Positions 26,293-34,472 of a DNA stretch of 64,000 bases are shown in pieces (within the stretch, counting starts at the first letter, position 1; each line of letters opens with the position of its first letter). The DNA lies in the NCBI GenBank assembly GCA_021791895.1, contig JAJYVS010000002.1, forward strand, positions 62,001-126,000. Reading direction: 5' to 3'. This DNA is from Actinomycetes bacterium. GTDB taxonomy: Bacteria; Actinomycetota; Acidimicrobiia; Acidimicrobiales; RAAP-2. Under the pieces are notes generated by a model. That model ran no database searches. It was not told the DNA's origin and worked only from the letters and a program-made list of their open reading frames with translations. The translations under genes and the position numbers were made by a program.

Positions 26293-27309
26293 ATGGTTCC
26301 GACGCGCTTGCACAACACCCACCCCGCCCTTCGTCGGTGCTGGCATCCGGTGGCCCGCAGCAACGAGGTGACCGACGCACCGGTCCGCACCGTCCTGCTC
26401 GGTGAGCCCTTGGTGCTCTTCCGGAGCGGCGAAACCGTGTCGTGCTTCGTCGATCGCTGCCCTCATCGGCGGGCGCCGCTCTCGATCGGGACCTGCGACG
26501 GCGGGACGCTGCAATGCGCCTACCACGGCTGGCGCTTCGCCAACGACGGACGCTGCGTGGAGATCCCGGCGCTCGGCCCCGACGCCGCCGTGCCGAGCCG
26601 TGCCCGCCTGACCCCGGTGGCGCAGGTGGCCGAACGCTCGGGGATGGTCTTCGTGGCGCCCGACCCCCCCATCGCCCCGCTCGGGCACATCGCCGAGTCC
26701 GAGGACCCCGCCTACGCCGTCGGCGAGCTGCCCCCGATCCGGGCCAGGGCCTCGATCGGGTTGCTGGCCGACAACTTCTTGGACATGGCGCACTTCCCCT
26801 TCGTCCATGCCGGCACGTTCGGAGCCGACGAGGCCGCGGAGGTGGAGCGCTACGAGGTGACCCGGGAACCTTGGTCGTTCGTCGCCCGGCGTGAGCACCC
26901 CTTCGCCAACCGGGAGGACCCGGGCGTCGCCGAGGGACTGCGGCCGCTCGTCCAGTCCCGGCGGCTCACCTATCGGTTGGATGCCCCATTCCACCTCCAG
27001 TTGCGGATCGACTTCGTCGAGACCGGCGGCACCAATGTCATCGGCTTCTTCCTCCAACCTGAGACCGACGAGACCTGCCGGATCTACAGCACGCTGTGGC
27101 GAAACGACCTCGGTGGGGACCCCGACGCCATGGCGGCCGCGATCAAGTTCGAGCTCGAGGTGCTCGAGGAGGATCTCCGGATCCAGGGGGCCTACGACCA
27201 GCTGGTCCTCCCCCTCGACACCTCCGCCGAGATCCACACACGCTCGGACCGCTCGACCCTCGAACTCCGCCGCCTGCTCGCCGACCTCGTCGCCGAGGCT
27301 GCGAGGTAA
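26293..27309 (+). CDS. Rieske [2Fe-2S] aromatic-ring oxygenase subunit
   Basis: A 338-residue oxygenase alpha subunit of the vanillate O-demethylase or phenoxybenzoate-type group. The Rieske cluster ligands are CPH (in DRCPHRRAPL) and CAYH (in LQCAYHGWRF). The mononuclear iron site is in DNFLDMAHFPFVHAG, where two histidines and a later Asp bind Fe(II). ATG 26293 follows GGAGGAGGAG by eight bases; GTG 26284 and 26251 are in frame too. No reductase gene is adjacent. The substrate is probably an aromatic or methylated small molecule, but this is inference. Confidence 0.85.
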   Translation: MVPTRLHNTHPALRRCWHPVARSNEVTDAPVRTVLLGEPLVLFRSGETVSCFVDRCPHRRAPLSIGTCDGGTLQCAYHGWRFANDGRCVEIPALGPDAAVPSRARLTPVAQVAERSGMVFVAPDPPIAPLGHIAESEDPAYAVGELPPIRARASIGLLADNFLDMAHFPFVHAGTFGADEAAEVERYEVTREPWSFVARREHPFANREDPGVAEGLRPLVQSRRLTYRLDAPFHLQLRIDFVETGGTNVIGFFLQPETDETCRIYSTLWRNDLGGDPDAMAAAIKFELEVLEEDLRIQGAYDQLVLPLDTSAEIHTRSDRSTLELRRLLADLVAEAAR

Positions 27310-27509
27310 CTCCGAGATCCGCCCCTTCCGAGCGGGCGGAGCCGTCGAGTGGCGCCGACGGCGTTCGTTCTCGAGCCTCGACCCACTCCGCGGCAGCCGT
27401 CACGGGCACCCTCGGCAGACCCCGAACCACTCGTCTCGCCGAGGCACTGCGTCGGCCTCCGCCGGACCGCGGCAACCGGGACCGCCGTCCGGCGGGCGGT
27501 CCCCCGACC

Positions 27510-28262
27510 TCAGAAGACGTGCAGCTGCCCGAGCCGCCCGAACGCCTCGACGACGTCGACTCCCTCGGGCGCGGCCGTGCGCCAGGTGCCGCGGCCGGTC
27601 ACCGCCAGGACGAACTCCAGGGGCCCACACGACACGTCGAGGGCCGGATCCCCCGGCGGCCCCAGGTGAAAGGTCCAGGGCGCCGGCCCGGTAACCCTGA
27701 CCAGGACCGGCCGGTCGAAGGAGTCGAGGATCGGACCGTTCTGCTGAGGCAGCGCGGCCTCGATCCACCGGAGCACCGGAACGACCCGGAGGGCGTCGGA
27801 GGGCGGCGGGACGTCGGCAAGCGGGCCCCGGGGCCCGAAGAGGTCGGTTCGGATGTGGGTGTAGTGGTCGAAGCAGAACGCGCAAGGCACCAGGTCGGCC
27901 GGGTACGTCCCGACGTCCCCGAGCGGGACTTCGAAGTGGGCTCCGACGAACCCACCGAGGAGCGGAAGGGCCCTGGCGCTCACCGTCTCGTACTCCTCGA
28001 GCACCTCATCGGGCCGTCTTCCCCGCCGGTGCTGCATGTAGAACTCTTGCGCCGACTCGCTGTCGCGTCCCCCGGCATCGGGGACCATCGAGGGGTCGAC
28101 GAGCAGCCAGAACAACGCGCTCAGGTGCGACACCACGTCCTGCAGCGACCAGCCGGCACAGCCGCTCGGTAACGCCCAGTGCTCCCCGCTCAGCCGACGC
28201 CCGAGCGCCAACAGCGCCTGCCGGTCCGCGGCCAACGCCTCGACCGGTCCGTCCGCGACCAC
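27510..28262 (-). CDS. Mycothiol-dependent maleylpyruvate-isomerase family protein
   Basis: A 250-residue protein of the MDMPI/DinB-like group. The N-terminal four-helix region has the usual CAGWSLQDVVSHLSALFW segment, whose His is a probable metal ligand, with more His in CFDHYTHIRTD. The C-terminal part is the SCP2-like MDMPI domain. In actinobacteria such enzymes use mycothiol as cofactor. It starts with GTG 28262 after GGGAGG and diverges from a TetR gene across a palindrome, so it is a likely target of that regulator. The exact reaction is unknown. Confidence 0.75.
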   Translation of the reverse strand: MVADGPVEALAADRQALLALGRRLSGEHWALPSGCAGWSLQDVVSHLSALFWLLVDPSMVPDAGGRDSESAQEFYMQHRRGRRPDEVLEEYETVSARALPLLGGFVGAHFEVPLGDVGTYPADLVPCAFCFDHYTHIRTDLFGPRGPLADVPPPSDALRVVPVLRWIEAALPQQNGPILDSFDRPVLVRVTGPAPWTFHLGPPGDPALDVSCGPLEFVLAVTGRGTWRTAAPEGVDVVEAFGRLGQLHVF

Positions 28263-28276
28263 GTTGGCCTCCCTTT

Positions 28277-28309
28277 CGTATTCTTACTATGTGAGATAGT
28301 TCTAATATG
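28277..28309. promoter_or_regulatory. TetR operator and promoter region
   Basis: A 33-bp imperfect palindrome centred at 28293 in an AT-rich island. The inner arms are ACTAT and ATAGT with five bases between, and the outer arms are TATT and AATA. A TAATAT -10-like box for the plus strand lies in the right half (28303-28308). A regulator bound here would block both divergent promoters. Confidence 0.55.
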
Positions 28310-28361
28310 TCCCCGTCCAGCGCGCCAGCGGCGGTCGGACCGGCCGGGCTACACCGGTGAG

Positions 28362-28985
28362 GTGACCGAGCCCCCAGCCGTGTCCCGGCCGTCGCTGCGG
28401 GCCGAGCAGGTCGCCCAGACCAGGACAGCCCTCGTGGCCGCGGGTCGAGCGCTGTTCGGACGCAGGGGGTTCGCCGAGACCTCGGTCGAGGATCTGGCCA
28501 CCGAGGCGCGGGTCACCACCGGGGCGCTGTACCACCACTTCCCGACCAAGACGGCGCTCTTCGAGGTGGTGTTCGAGGAGCTGCACGCCGAACTGCTGGC
28601 GCTGGCGGCTCGGGTGGCGGCCGGAGCGGGCGACGAGACCGAGCGCCTCGTCTCGGGGTTCGCGGCCTTCCTCGACGCCATGCTCCGGGCCGACGTGCAA
28701 CGGATCCTCGTCTCCGATGCTCCCGCTGTCCTCGGCCTCGAACGATTTGTCGAGCTCGACGAGCGCTATGCCGTCAGCGCGATCTCGGAAGCACTGCGGA
28801 GCGCCTCGGCGGCCGGGCGCCTCCACGCCGAGGACCCCGACACCCTGGCCAGGCTCCTGCTCGGGGCGCTCACCCGCGGGGCGATGCTGATCGCCAGCGC
28901 CGAGGAACCCACCTCAGCCCGCGACGCCGTCGTGGCGGCGGTGCGCTCCCTCCTCGGGAACCTCTCGGGCGGGTCGCGGTCCTGA
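28362..28985 (+). CDS. TetR/AcrR family regulator
   Basis: A 207-residue repressor. The first helix and helix-turn-helix are clear (TRTALVAAGRALFGRRGFAE, then VTTGALYHHFPTKTALFEVV). Start is GTG 28362. It diverges from the mycothiol-type enzyme gene with a palindromic site between, the classic layout of a local repressor that also controls itself. The ligand domain gives no hint of the effector. The aminotransferase gene follows 40 bp downstream on the same strand. Confidence 0.87.
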   Translation: MTEPPAVSRPSLRAEQVAQTRTALVAAGRALFGRRGFAETSVEDLATEARVTTGALYHHFPTKTALFEVVFEELHAELLALAARVAAGAGDETERLVSGFAAFLDAMLRADVQRILVSDAPAVLGLERFVELDERYAVSAISEALRSASAAGRLHAEDPDTLARLLLGALTRGAMLIASAEEPTSARDAVVAAVRSLLGNLSGGSRS

Positions 28986-29025
28986 GCCATCGTTATCGTC
29001 TGCACAGCAAGCGAACGAGGGGACC

Positions 29026-30201
29026 ATGAGCGACCCGGGGGCGTCAGACCGGCATCCTGCCCGGCGTGAGATCGGGGTGTACCGGACCCTGTTCCACATG
29101 CCCGACGACCTCGCCTACTTCAACACGGCCTCGATGGCCCCCGCGTTGCACAGCGTCCACGAGGCCGGCCGACTCGCCCTGGACAGGGTGGCATCTCCGT
29201 GGGAAATCTCCTCCGACGACTGGTTCGACGACGTCGAGGTGCTTCGGGAGGGGTTCGCCGCGCTGGTCGGCGCCGACGACGACGCCATCGCGTTCGTCCC
29301 CTCTTGCAGCTACGGCCTGGCGGTGGCGGCCCGCAACCTCTCCGCCCGAGCGGGCGATCGGGTCCTCGTCTTGGCCGAGGAGTTCCCGTCGAACTTCTAC
29401 ACGTGGCGGCGCTTCTGCATCCACACCGGTGCCGAGATCGTCGAGGTGCACCGCGACGCCGAACTCGGGTGGACCGCTTCGATCCTCGCCGCGATCGACC
29501 GGCGTACCCGGGTCGTGGCGGTCCCCCGCGTGCACTGGACGAACGGCGCCCTGATCGATCTCCACCAGGTGTCGGCGGCGGCCCGGGCAGTCGGGGCCGC
29601 CCTCGTCGTCGACGCGAGCCAGTCCCTCGGCGCCTTCCCCCACGACCTTCGGACCATCCGACCCGACTTCCTGGTCGCCGTGGGGTACAAGTGGCTACTC
29701 GGTCCACTCGGGTTCAGCTACCTCTACGTCGACGAAGCGCACCGCGACGGCGAGCCGCTCGAGGAGAACTGGATCAATCGGGCCGGGTCCGAGCAGTTCG
29801 CCGGCCTGGTCCGCTACACCGACACCTACCGCGCCGGGTCGCGACGATTCGACTTCGGGGAGCGGACCGCGTTCGCCCAGGTCGCCATGGCGGTGGCCGC
29901 GGTCGAACAGCTGGGCAGATGGGGGATCGAAGGGGTGGCATCCGCCCTGCGGGAGGTCACCGACGAGATCTGTGACCGAGCCGGCCAGCTCGGCCTTTCG
30001 GTCCCGGCACCCAATGAGCGTGGCCCCCACATGCTCGGTCTCGAAATCCCGAAAGAGCGCGGCCTCGCGCTCGAGGAGCAGCTCGAGAAGCGCGGCGTGA
30101 TGGCCAGCGTGCGAGGGGACTCGCTGCGTCTGGCTCCCCATCTGCACGTCACCCACCGGGACATCGACCGACTGATCGACGGCATCGCCGCCGCCCTCTA
30201 G
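29026..30201 (+). CDS. Class V aminotransferase (desulfurase-like fold)
   Basis: A 391-residue PLP enzyme of fold type I. The PLP lysine is in VAVGYKWLLGP and the aspartate that holds the ring nitrogen is in LVVDASQSLGA. No active-site cysteine loop typical of SufS is visible, so this is more like a kynureninase-, isopenicillin-epimerase- or EgtE-type lyase than a desulfurase. AGGGGA precedes the ATG. The GNAT gene follows after 16 bp, so they may be cotranscribed. Substrate unknown. Confidence 0.8.
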   Translation: MSDPGASDRHPARREIGVYRTLFHMPDDLAYFNTASMAPALHSVHEAGRLALDRVASPWEISSDDWFDDVEVLREGFAALVGADDDAIAFVPSCSYGLAVAARNLSARAGDRVLVLAEEFPSNFYTWRRFCIHTGAEIVEVHRDAELGWTASILAAIDRRTRVVAVPRVHWTNGALIDLHQVSAAARAVGAALVVDASQSLGAFPHDLRTIRPDFLVAVGYKWLLGPLGFSYLYVDEAHRDGEPLEENWINRAGSEQFAGLVRYTDTYRAGSRRFDFGERTAFAQVAMAVAAVEQLGRWGIEGVASALREVTDEICDRAGQLGLSVPAPNERGPHMLGLEIPKERGLALEEQLEKRGVMASVRGDSLRLAPHLHVTHRDIDRLIDGIAAAL

Positions 30202-30217
30202 GCGCGAACGGCGACCG

Positions 30218-30754
30218 GTGGGCGAACACGCGGCCTACACCGTCCGGGACGCGTCGGTCGACGACGCCGAGGCTTGCGTGGCCATCTATGCCCCGTACGT
30301 GACCGGGACGGCGATCACCTTCGAGACCGAGCCGCCGGGAGCCCAGGAGATGGCCGATCGGATCTCTTCGTCGCTGCAGACCCATGCCTGGGTCGTCCTC
30401 TGCGACCAAGGAACGGTCGTGGGCTACGCGTACGCTCGGCCGTTCGCCACCCGCGTCGCCTACCGGTGGTCGTGCGAGGTCAGCGCCTACCTCGAACTCG
30501 GCCGTCGGCGAACCGGCGGGGGCCGACTCCTCTACGAGGCCCTGTTCGCCAGGCTCGCCGACCGGGGGTTCCAGATAGCCGTCGCCGGGATGACGGTTCC
30601 CAACGACGCCAGTCTCGGCCTCCACCAGGCGCTCGGGTTCTCCCCCGTCGGCACATACCGTCGGATCGGCTGGAAGCTCGGCGCGTGGCACGACGTGGCG
30701 TGGGCGCAACGGGCCCTCGCCGCCGGGCCCGAACCGCCCGAAGAGCCGGCTTGA
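30218..30754 (+). CDS. GNAT acetyltransferase, Pat/Bar-like
   Basis: A 178-residue N-acetyltransferase. The start resembles phosphinothricin or methionine-sulfoximine acetyltransferases (IYAPYVTGTAITFETEPP). The acetyl-CoA loop is ELGRRRTGGGRLLYEAL, and the conserved GFSPVGTYRRIGWKLG is near the C-terminus. GTG at 30218 is the start. In this family the substrate is often a glutamate analogue with a free amino group, but many members are uncharacterised. It converges on the MhuD-like gene. Confidence 0.8.
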   Translation: MGEHAAYTVRDASVDDAEACVAIYAPYVTGTAITFETEPPGAQEMADRISSSLQTHAWVVLCDQGTVVGYAYARPFATRVAYRWSCEVSAYLELGRRRTGGGRLLYEALFARLADRGFQIAVAGMTVPNDASLGLHQALGFSPVGTYRRIGWKLGAWHDVAWAQRALAAGPEPPEEPA

Positions 30755-30782
30755 GCGCTCGGGCCTGGCGGTGCCGACCTGC

Positions 30783-31112
30783 TCAGTCCCCCTCGGCGGC
30801 CGACCCCAACGCCACCTCGTAGGACCACAGTTCCGAGGAGACGGAGACCGGACCGCCGTGGGGTGAGGGACGGTCGGCGCCGGCGTGGCCGTGGGCGAAG
30901 GCGGGCGAGGACACCCAGGACTCGAACGCGTCCTGGTCCCGCCAGCGGGTCACCACCAGCCACTGACGGCGGCCGTCCGTCGGCCTGAGCAGCTCGAATC
31001 CCTCGAAGCCGTCCTGGTCGTCCACGGCGCCGGCTCGGGCTGCGAACCGGCGGGCGAGCTCGTCGCCGGCGTCCTCGGGCACGGTGATGGCGTTGATTCT
31101 GATCACGGTCAT
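30783..31112 (-). CDS. MhuD-like heme-degrading monooxygenase
   Basis: A 109-residue ABM-fold protein. The sequence parallels mycobacterial MhuD: Asn7 in VIRINAIT, Trp66 in FESWVSSPAF, and a His right after (AFAHGHAG, 74/76) where MhuD has the heme-ligand His75. The middle shares the GFEGFELLRPTDG pattern. In MhuD these residues hold heme and allow its oxidation to iron and mycobilins. A plain antibiotic-biosynthesis-type monooxygenase is the alternative. No heme uptake genes are adjacent. Confidence 0.7.
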   Translation of the reverse strand: MTVIRINAITVPEDAGDELARRFAARAGAVDDQDGFEGFELLRPTDGRRQWLVVTRWRDQDAFESWVSSPAFAHGHAGADRPSPHGGPVSVSSELWSYEVALGSAAEGD

Positions 31113-31167
31113 GGGCCGATCTGATCACACTATGGTTCGCCCGGCGACGACGGGGGCGGGAGCAGAC

Positions 31168-31962
31168 GTGTGGCGTGAGTTCGAGCACCTGAAGACGGAG
31201 CTGGACCAGCACGTCCTCACGGTGACGCTCAACCCGCCCCGAGGTTCGCAACGCCCTCCACGACCCGGCTCATGCCGAGCTGATCGCAGCCTTCCGAGGG
31301 GCGTCCGGCGACGACCAGGTGCGCTGCGTCGTCATAACCGGCACCGACCCCGCGTTTTGCAGCGGGGAGGACGTGAGGCAGCTCATGGCGGCCGGGCCCC
31401 CGCCGACAGCTCGACCGAACCCGTCAGTGCGGACCCGGCTGAACGAGCCGGTGTCCGCCGTCTTGGAGTGCGAGCTTCCGGTGATCGCCGCGGTCAACGA
31501 CCCCGCGGTGGGCTGGGGCATGGAGTTGGCCATCTGCGCCGACTTACGCATCGCCTCGGTGCGAGGAACCTTTGGGGTCCTCTTCGTCAAGCGGGGCCCG
31601 GTCCCCGACGCCGAAACGTTCTCCCACCTGCCCGGCATCGTGGGCATGGCCCGAGCCGCCGAGCTCATGTACACCGGCGAGATGATCGACGCCGTCGAGG
31701 CCGAGCGCATCGGGCTGGTCCCCGCCGTCGTCCCCCACGACCGACTCCTCTCGGCGCCCGAGCCATGGCGCTCCGCGTCGCGCTCAACGCACCGTTGGCT
31801 CTGCGCTACATGAAGGACGGGCTTCGCCGGTCCGGGCCGGACCTCGAGGACCTCGGTGCATGGGTGAGCGCCGCCCATCGGGCGCTGTTCACCACCAACG
31901 ACCACCGGGAGGGGGTTCGAGCGTTCCTGGAAAAGCGCGAACCACGATTCGACGGCACCTAG
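31168..31962 (+). pseudogene. Enoyl-CoA hydratase/isomerase, frameshifted
   Basis: An enoyl-CoA hydratase-type sequence split over two frames. It begins at GTG 31168 (REFEHLKTELDQHVLTVTLN), then an extra C in a C-run near 31240 shifts the frame. The central part (RCVVITGTDPAFCSGEDVRQL, then PVIAAVNDPAVGWGMELAICAD) runs to about 31760. A second shift restores the first frame for the C-terminus (GARAMALRVALNAPLALRYM). The oxyanion-hole and helix regions are recognisable. The two compensating shifts suggest recent decay or sequencing errors. Hydratase activity would need an intact frame. Confidence 0.75.
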
Positions 31963-33404
31963 GCCGAGGCACGGCGGACGGTCGGTGCCGGTCGGCGAGG
32001 GTCGCCCTCGCAGCGGTTGTGGTCTGCGCCTCGTTCGTCGTCACCACGGCCGTGGGAGAAGCCGCCGATCCGGCCAAGTCTCTGACGCCCAAGCCCAACT
32101 ATCCCAACCACTGCGCGCCGGCGGGACTCGACACCTCGTCGGTCTGCCTGCGGCTCACGCTGGCCGCGATCGACGCGGCGCGGGCGCGCGAAGGGGTCCG
32201 ACCCATGCGGCTCCCCGCGGACTTCGCCCAGCTCACCCCGAGCGAGCAGCTCTTCGTGGCCATTGACGCCGAGCGAGTGGACCGCGGGCTCGCCCCCTTC
32301 GTCGGCATGACCACCGCGCTCGACCGAATCGCTCAAGCCGGAGCGGAACGAGCATCGCTCCCGACGCGCCCGGCAACCGCCGGGTACCCGCGCGTCGAGC
32401 TCGAGTGGATCGGCGACGTCTCGAACGGTCTCGATGCCGACTACCAGTGGATGTACTTCGACGGACCCGGCAGCGGGGTGCCCGACTGTGGGCGTGTCAA
32501 GCGCTCGGGGTGCTGGATCGACCGCCGGATCTTGCTCGACCGGTTGGGGCCGGCGCCCGATCTGGTCATGGGGGCGGCCATCGACGCGTCCGTTCGGGCC
32601 AACGACGATGGGTCCTCGGTTGCGGCGATTCTGACCCTGGCCAAACACCCGAGCGGCCCGTACGTGTTCACCTGGGCCCAGGCACGTGCCGCGATGACCC
32701 AGGGGGTGCTCCGACCCCTGGCCGCGCTTCCGGCGGGTGAGTCCGACACCGGCATCGCCGACCCCCCGGGCAACGTGGCACCGAAACCCGATTACCTGGT
32801 CATCTGTGCCCCCAGGGGGCTCGACCGGTCGAGCCGCTGCACCGACGCAGTCCTCGCCGCGATCAACCGCGCCCATGCCCTCGAAGGGGTCCCGCCGATG
32901 GTCCTCCCGACCAACTTCTCCCACTTGAGCGTGGCCGAACAGCTCTTCGTGGCGATCGACCTGGAGCGGGTGGACCGAGGGCTCCCCCCCTTCGTCGGCA
33001 TGACCGCCGCGCTCGACCGCAATGCCCGGGCCGGCGCGGACCGGACCAACGACCCGCCCGATCCGGGCCCGAACTACCTGCTCTTCGACGGCGAGTGGGC
33101 CGGGGGATCGTCCAACGCCCTCGACGCGGTCTACGGCTGGATGTACGACGACGGGTTCAACAGCGGCAACCTCGACTGCCCCCACCCAGGGGCGTCGGGA
33201 TGCTGGGGACACCGCAAGGGCATTCTCGACGACTTCGGTTCCGGCGCGGATCTGGTCATGGGAGCCGCGATCAAGGTGCGCGGGGTCAAGGACGCGCCCT
33301 CCATGGCCGCCACCCTGGCCGTCGCGGCCACGGCGCCGCGGCACCTGCGTTACACCTGGGCCGATGTCCTCGCGGCCATACCACCCGGTGCCCCACCGGG
33401 ATGA
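31860..33404 (+). CDS. Secreted protein with duplicated CAP-like domain
   Basis: Up to 514 residues. A hydrophobic segment (VALAAVVVCASFVVTTAVGEA) looks like a signal peptide. Two tandem repeats follow: each has a C-A-P-x-G-L-D segment, then LFVAID-ERVDRGL-PFVGMT-ALDR, then a tryptophan- and tyrosine-rich loop and GCW-x-(H/D)R. The second copy keeps GCWGHRKGIL, like the histidine region of CAP/SCP-type proteins, while the first reads GCWIDRRIL. The start is unclear: the only in-frame ATG (31860) lies inside the hydratase pseudogene and gives an overlong basic leader. Probably exported; function unknown. Confidence 0.65.
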   Translation: MGERRPSGAVHHQRPPGGGSSVPGKARTTIRRHLGRGTADGRCRSARVALAAVVVCASFVVTTAVGEAADPAKSLTPKPNYPNHCAPAGLDTSSVCLRLTLAAIDAARAREGVRPMRLPADFAQLTPSEQLFVAIDAERVDRGLAPFVGMTTALDRIAQAGAERASLPTRPATAGYPRVELEWIGDVSNGLDADYQWMYFDGPGSGVPDCGRVKRSGCWIDRRILLDRLGPAPDLVMGAAIDASVRANDDGSSVAAILTLAKHPSGPYVFTWAQARAAMTQGVLRPLAALPAGESDTGIADPPGNVAPKPDYLVICAPRGLDRSSRCTDAVLAAINRAHALEGVPPMVLPTNFSHLSVAEQLFVAIDLERVDRGLPPFVGMTAALDRNARAGADRTNDPPDPGPNYLLFDGEWAGGSSNALDAVYGWMYDDGFNSGNLDCPHPGASGCWGHRKGILDDFGSGADLVMGAAIKVRGVKDAPSMAATLAVAATAPRHLRYTWADVLAAIPPGAPPG

Positions 33405-33467
33405 GGCGAAGGTCCGGCGGCGGACGGGGTGCGCTCCGGCGCTAGGAACGGCGGACGGGCACGGGCG

Positions 33468-34331
33468 TCACGATGAACCGCCCTGCTCCCGCAGGAACCG
33501 CTCAAGTTCCTCGGCGAGGTCGTCCCCGCTCACCAGCTCGTCGAGCGACTCCCCCTCGGCCCGTCGCTCGAGCTGGCGAACGTATCCGGCGATGTCGTCG
33601 TCCGCTGCGACGACCTCGCTCACCTCCCGCTCGTAGCGACTCGAGGCACGTTCGAGGCTCGCGGTCCCGATCGAGGTCTCGAGCACCCCGCAGATCCGGT
33701 GGACGAGGGCCAACGCCGCCTTCGGTGAGGGGGTGCTCGGAACGTAATGGGGCACCTGGGCCATGAGCGATGCGACCGGGATGTCGACCTTGGCGAAGGC
33801 GTCTTGGAGCACCCCCACGATCCCGGTCGGACCCTGGTACCGCGGACGGGACAACCCGAAGCGATCGGCGAGGCCGGCATCGGCGCTCGATCCGCGCACC
33901 GGCGTCGCCCTCGTGTGGGGCACGTCGGTGAGCATCGCCCCGAGCGTGAACACCGCTTTGACCCCCAGCGTCTCGGCGACGGTGGTGACCGCAGCGCTGA
34001 AGGCCCGCCAACGTAGATGGGGCTCGACGCCGATGAGCAGGACCACGTCGCTCCCGTCCTCCGAGTGGGCGGCAAAGAACCGGTTCTGCGGCCATACGAT
34101 CTCACGCCGATTGTCCGTATCCAGCCGAACCTGCGGGCGCTGCGAGGTGAAGTCGTAGAACTCCTCGGCGTCGATGGTGGCGAACAGCTCGGCATGCCAC
34201 TGTTCGGCCAGGTAGCTCGCCGCGCTCGACGCCGCGCCGCCGGCGTCCGTCCACCCCTCGAACGCCGCGAGCATCACGGGGCGGTCGAGCGATGGTCGAC
34301 TCTGCCACTGGAGCGCGTCCACCTCCTGCAC
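33468..34331 (-). CDS. PAC2 family protein
   Basis: A 287-residue protein of the PAC2 (proteasome assembly chaperone 2-like) family that is common in actinobacteria. The opening LAAFEGWTDAGGAASSAASY is characteristic, followed by Rossmann-like strands (VVLLIGVEPHLRWRAF). The start is one of two GTG codons (34331 or 34322) just before the DALQW segment. Upstream sequence in the same frame is not protein-like. The bacterial role is not settled. It converges on the CAP-like gene and diverges from the LigD polymerase gene. Confidence 0.8.
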   Translation of the reverse strand: MQEVDALQWQSRPSLDRPVMLAAFEGWTDAGGAASSAASYLAEQWHAELFATIDAEEFYDFTSQRPQVRLDTDNRREIVWPQNRFFAAHSEDGSDVVLLIGVEPHLRWRAFSAAVTTVAETLGVKAVFTLGAMLTDVPHTRATPVRGSSADAGLADRFGLSRPRYQGPTGIVGVLQDAFAKVDIPVASLMAQVPHYVPSTPSPKAALALVHRICGVLETSIGTASLERASSRYEREVSEVVAADDDIAGYVRQLERRAEGESLDELVSGDDLAEELERFLREQGGSS

Positions 34332-34472
34332 GGTAGCGCCACTGCAGCCGCACTCGGACCGACCGCCGCGGGACCCCTGGTGGTGTGGGGTGTCGCCGGC
34401 AACGATCTCCGCCGGAACCTTCGACCAGATTCGCAGGAGGATCGGACGCAACCCGTCCTACAGTCGGGTCCC

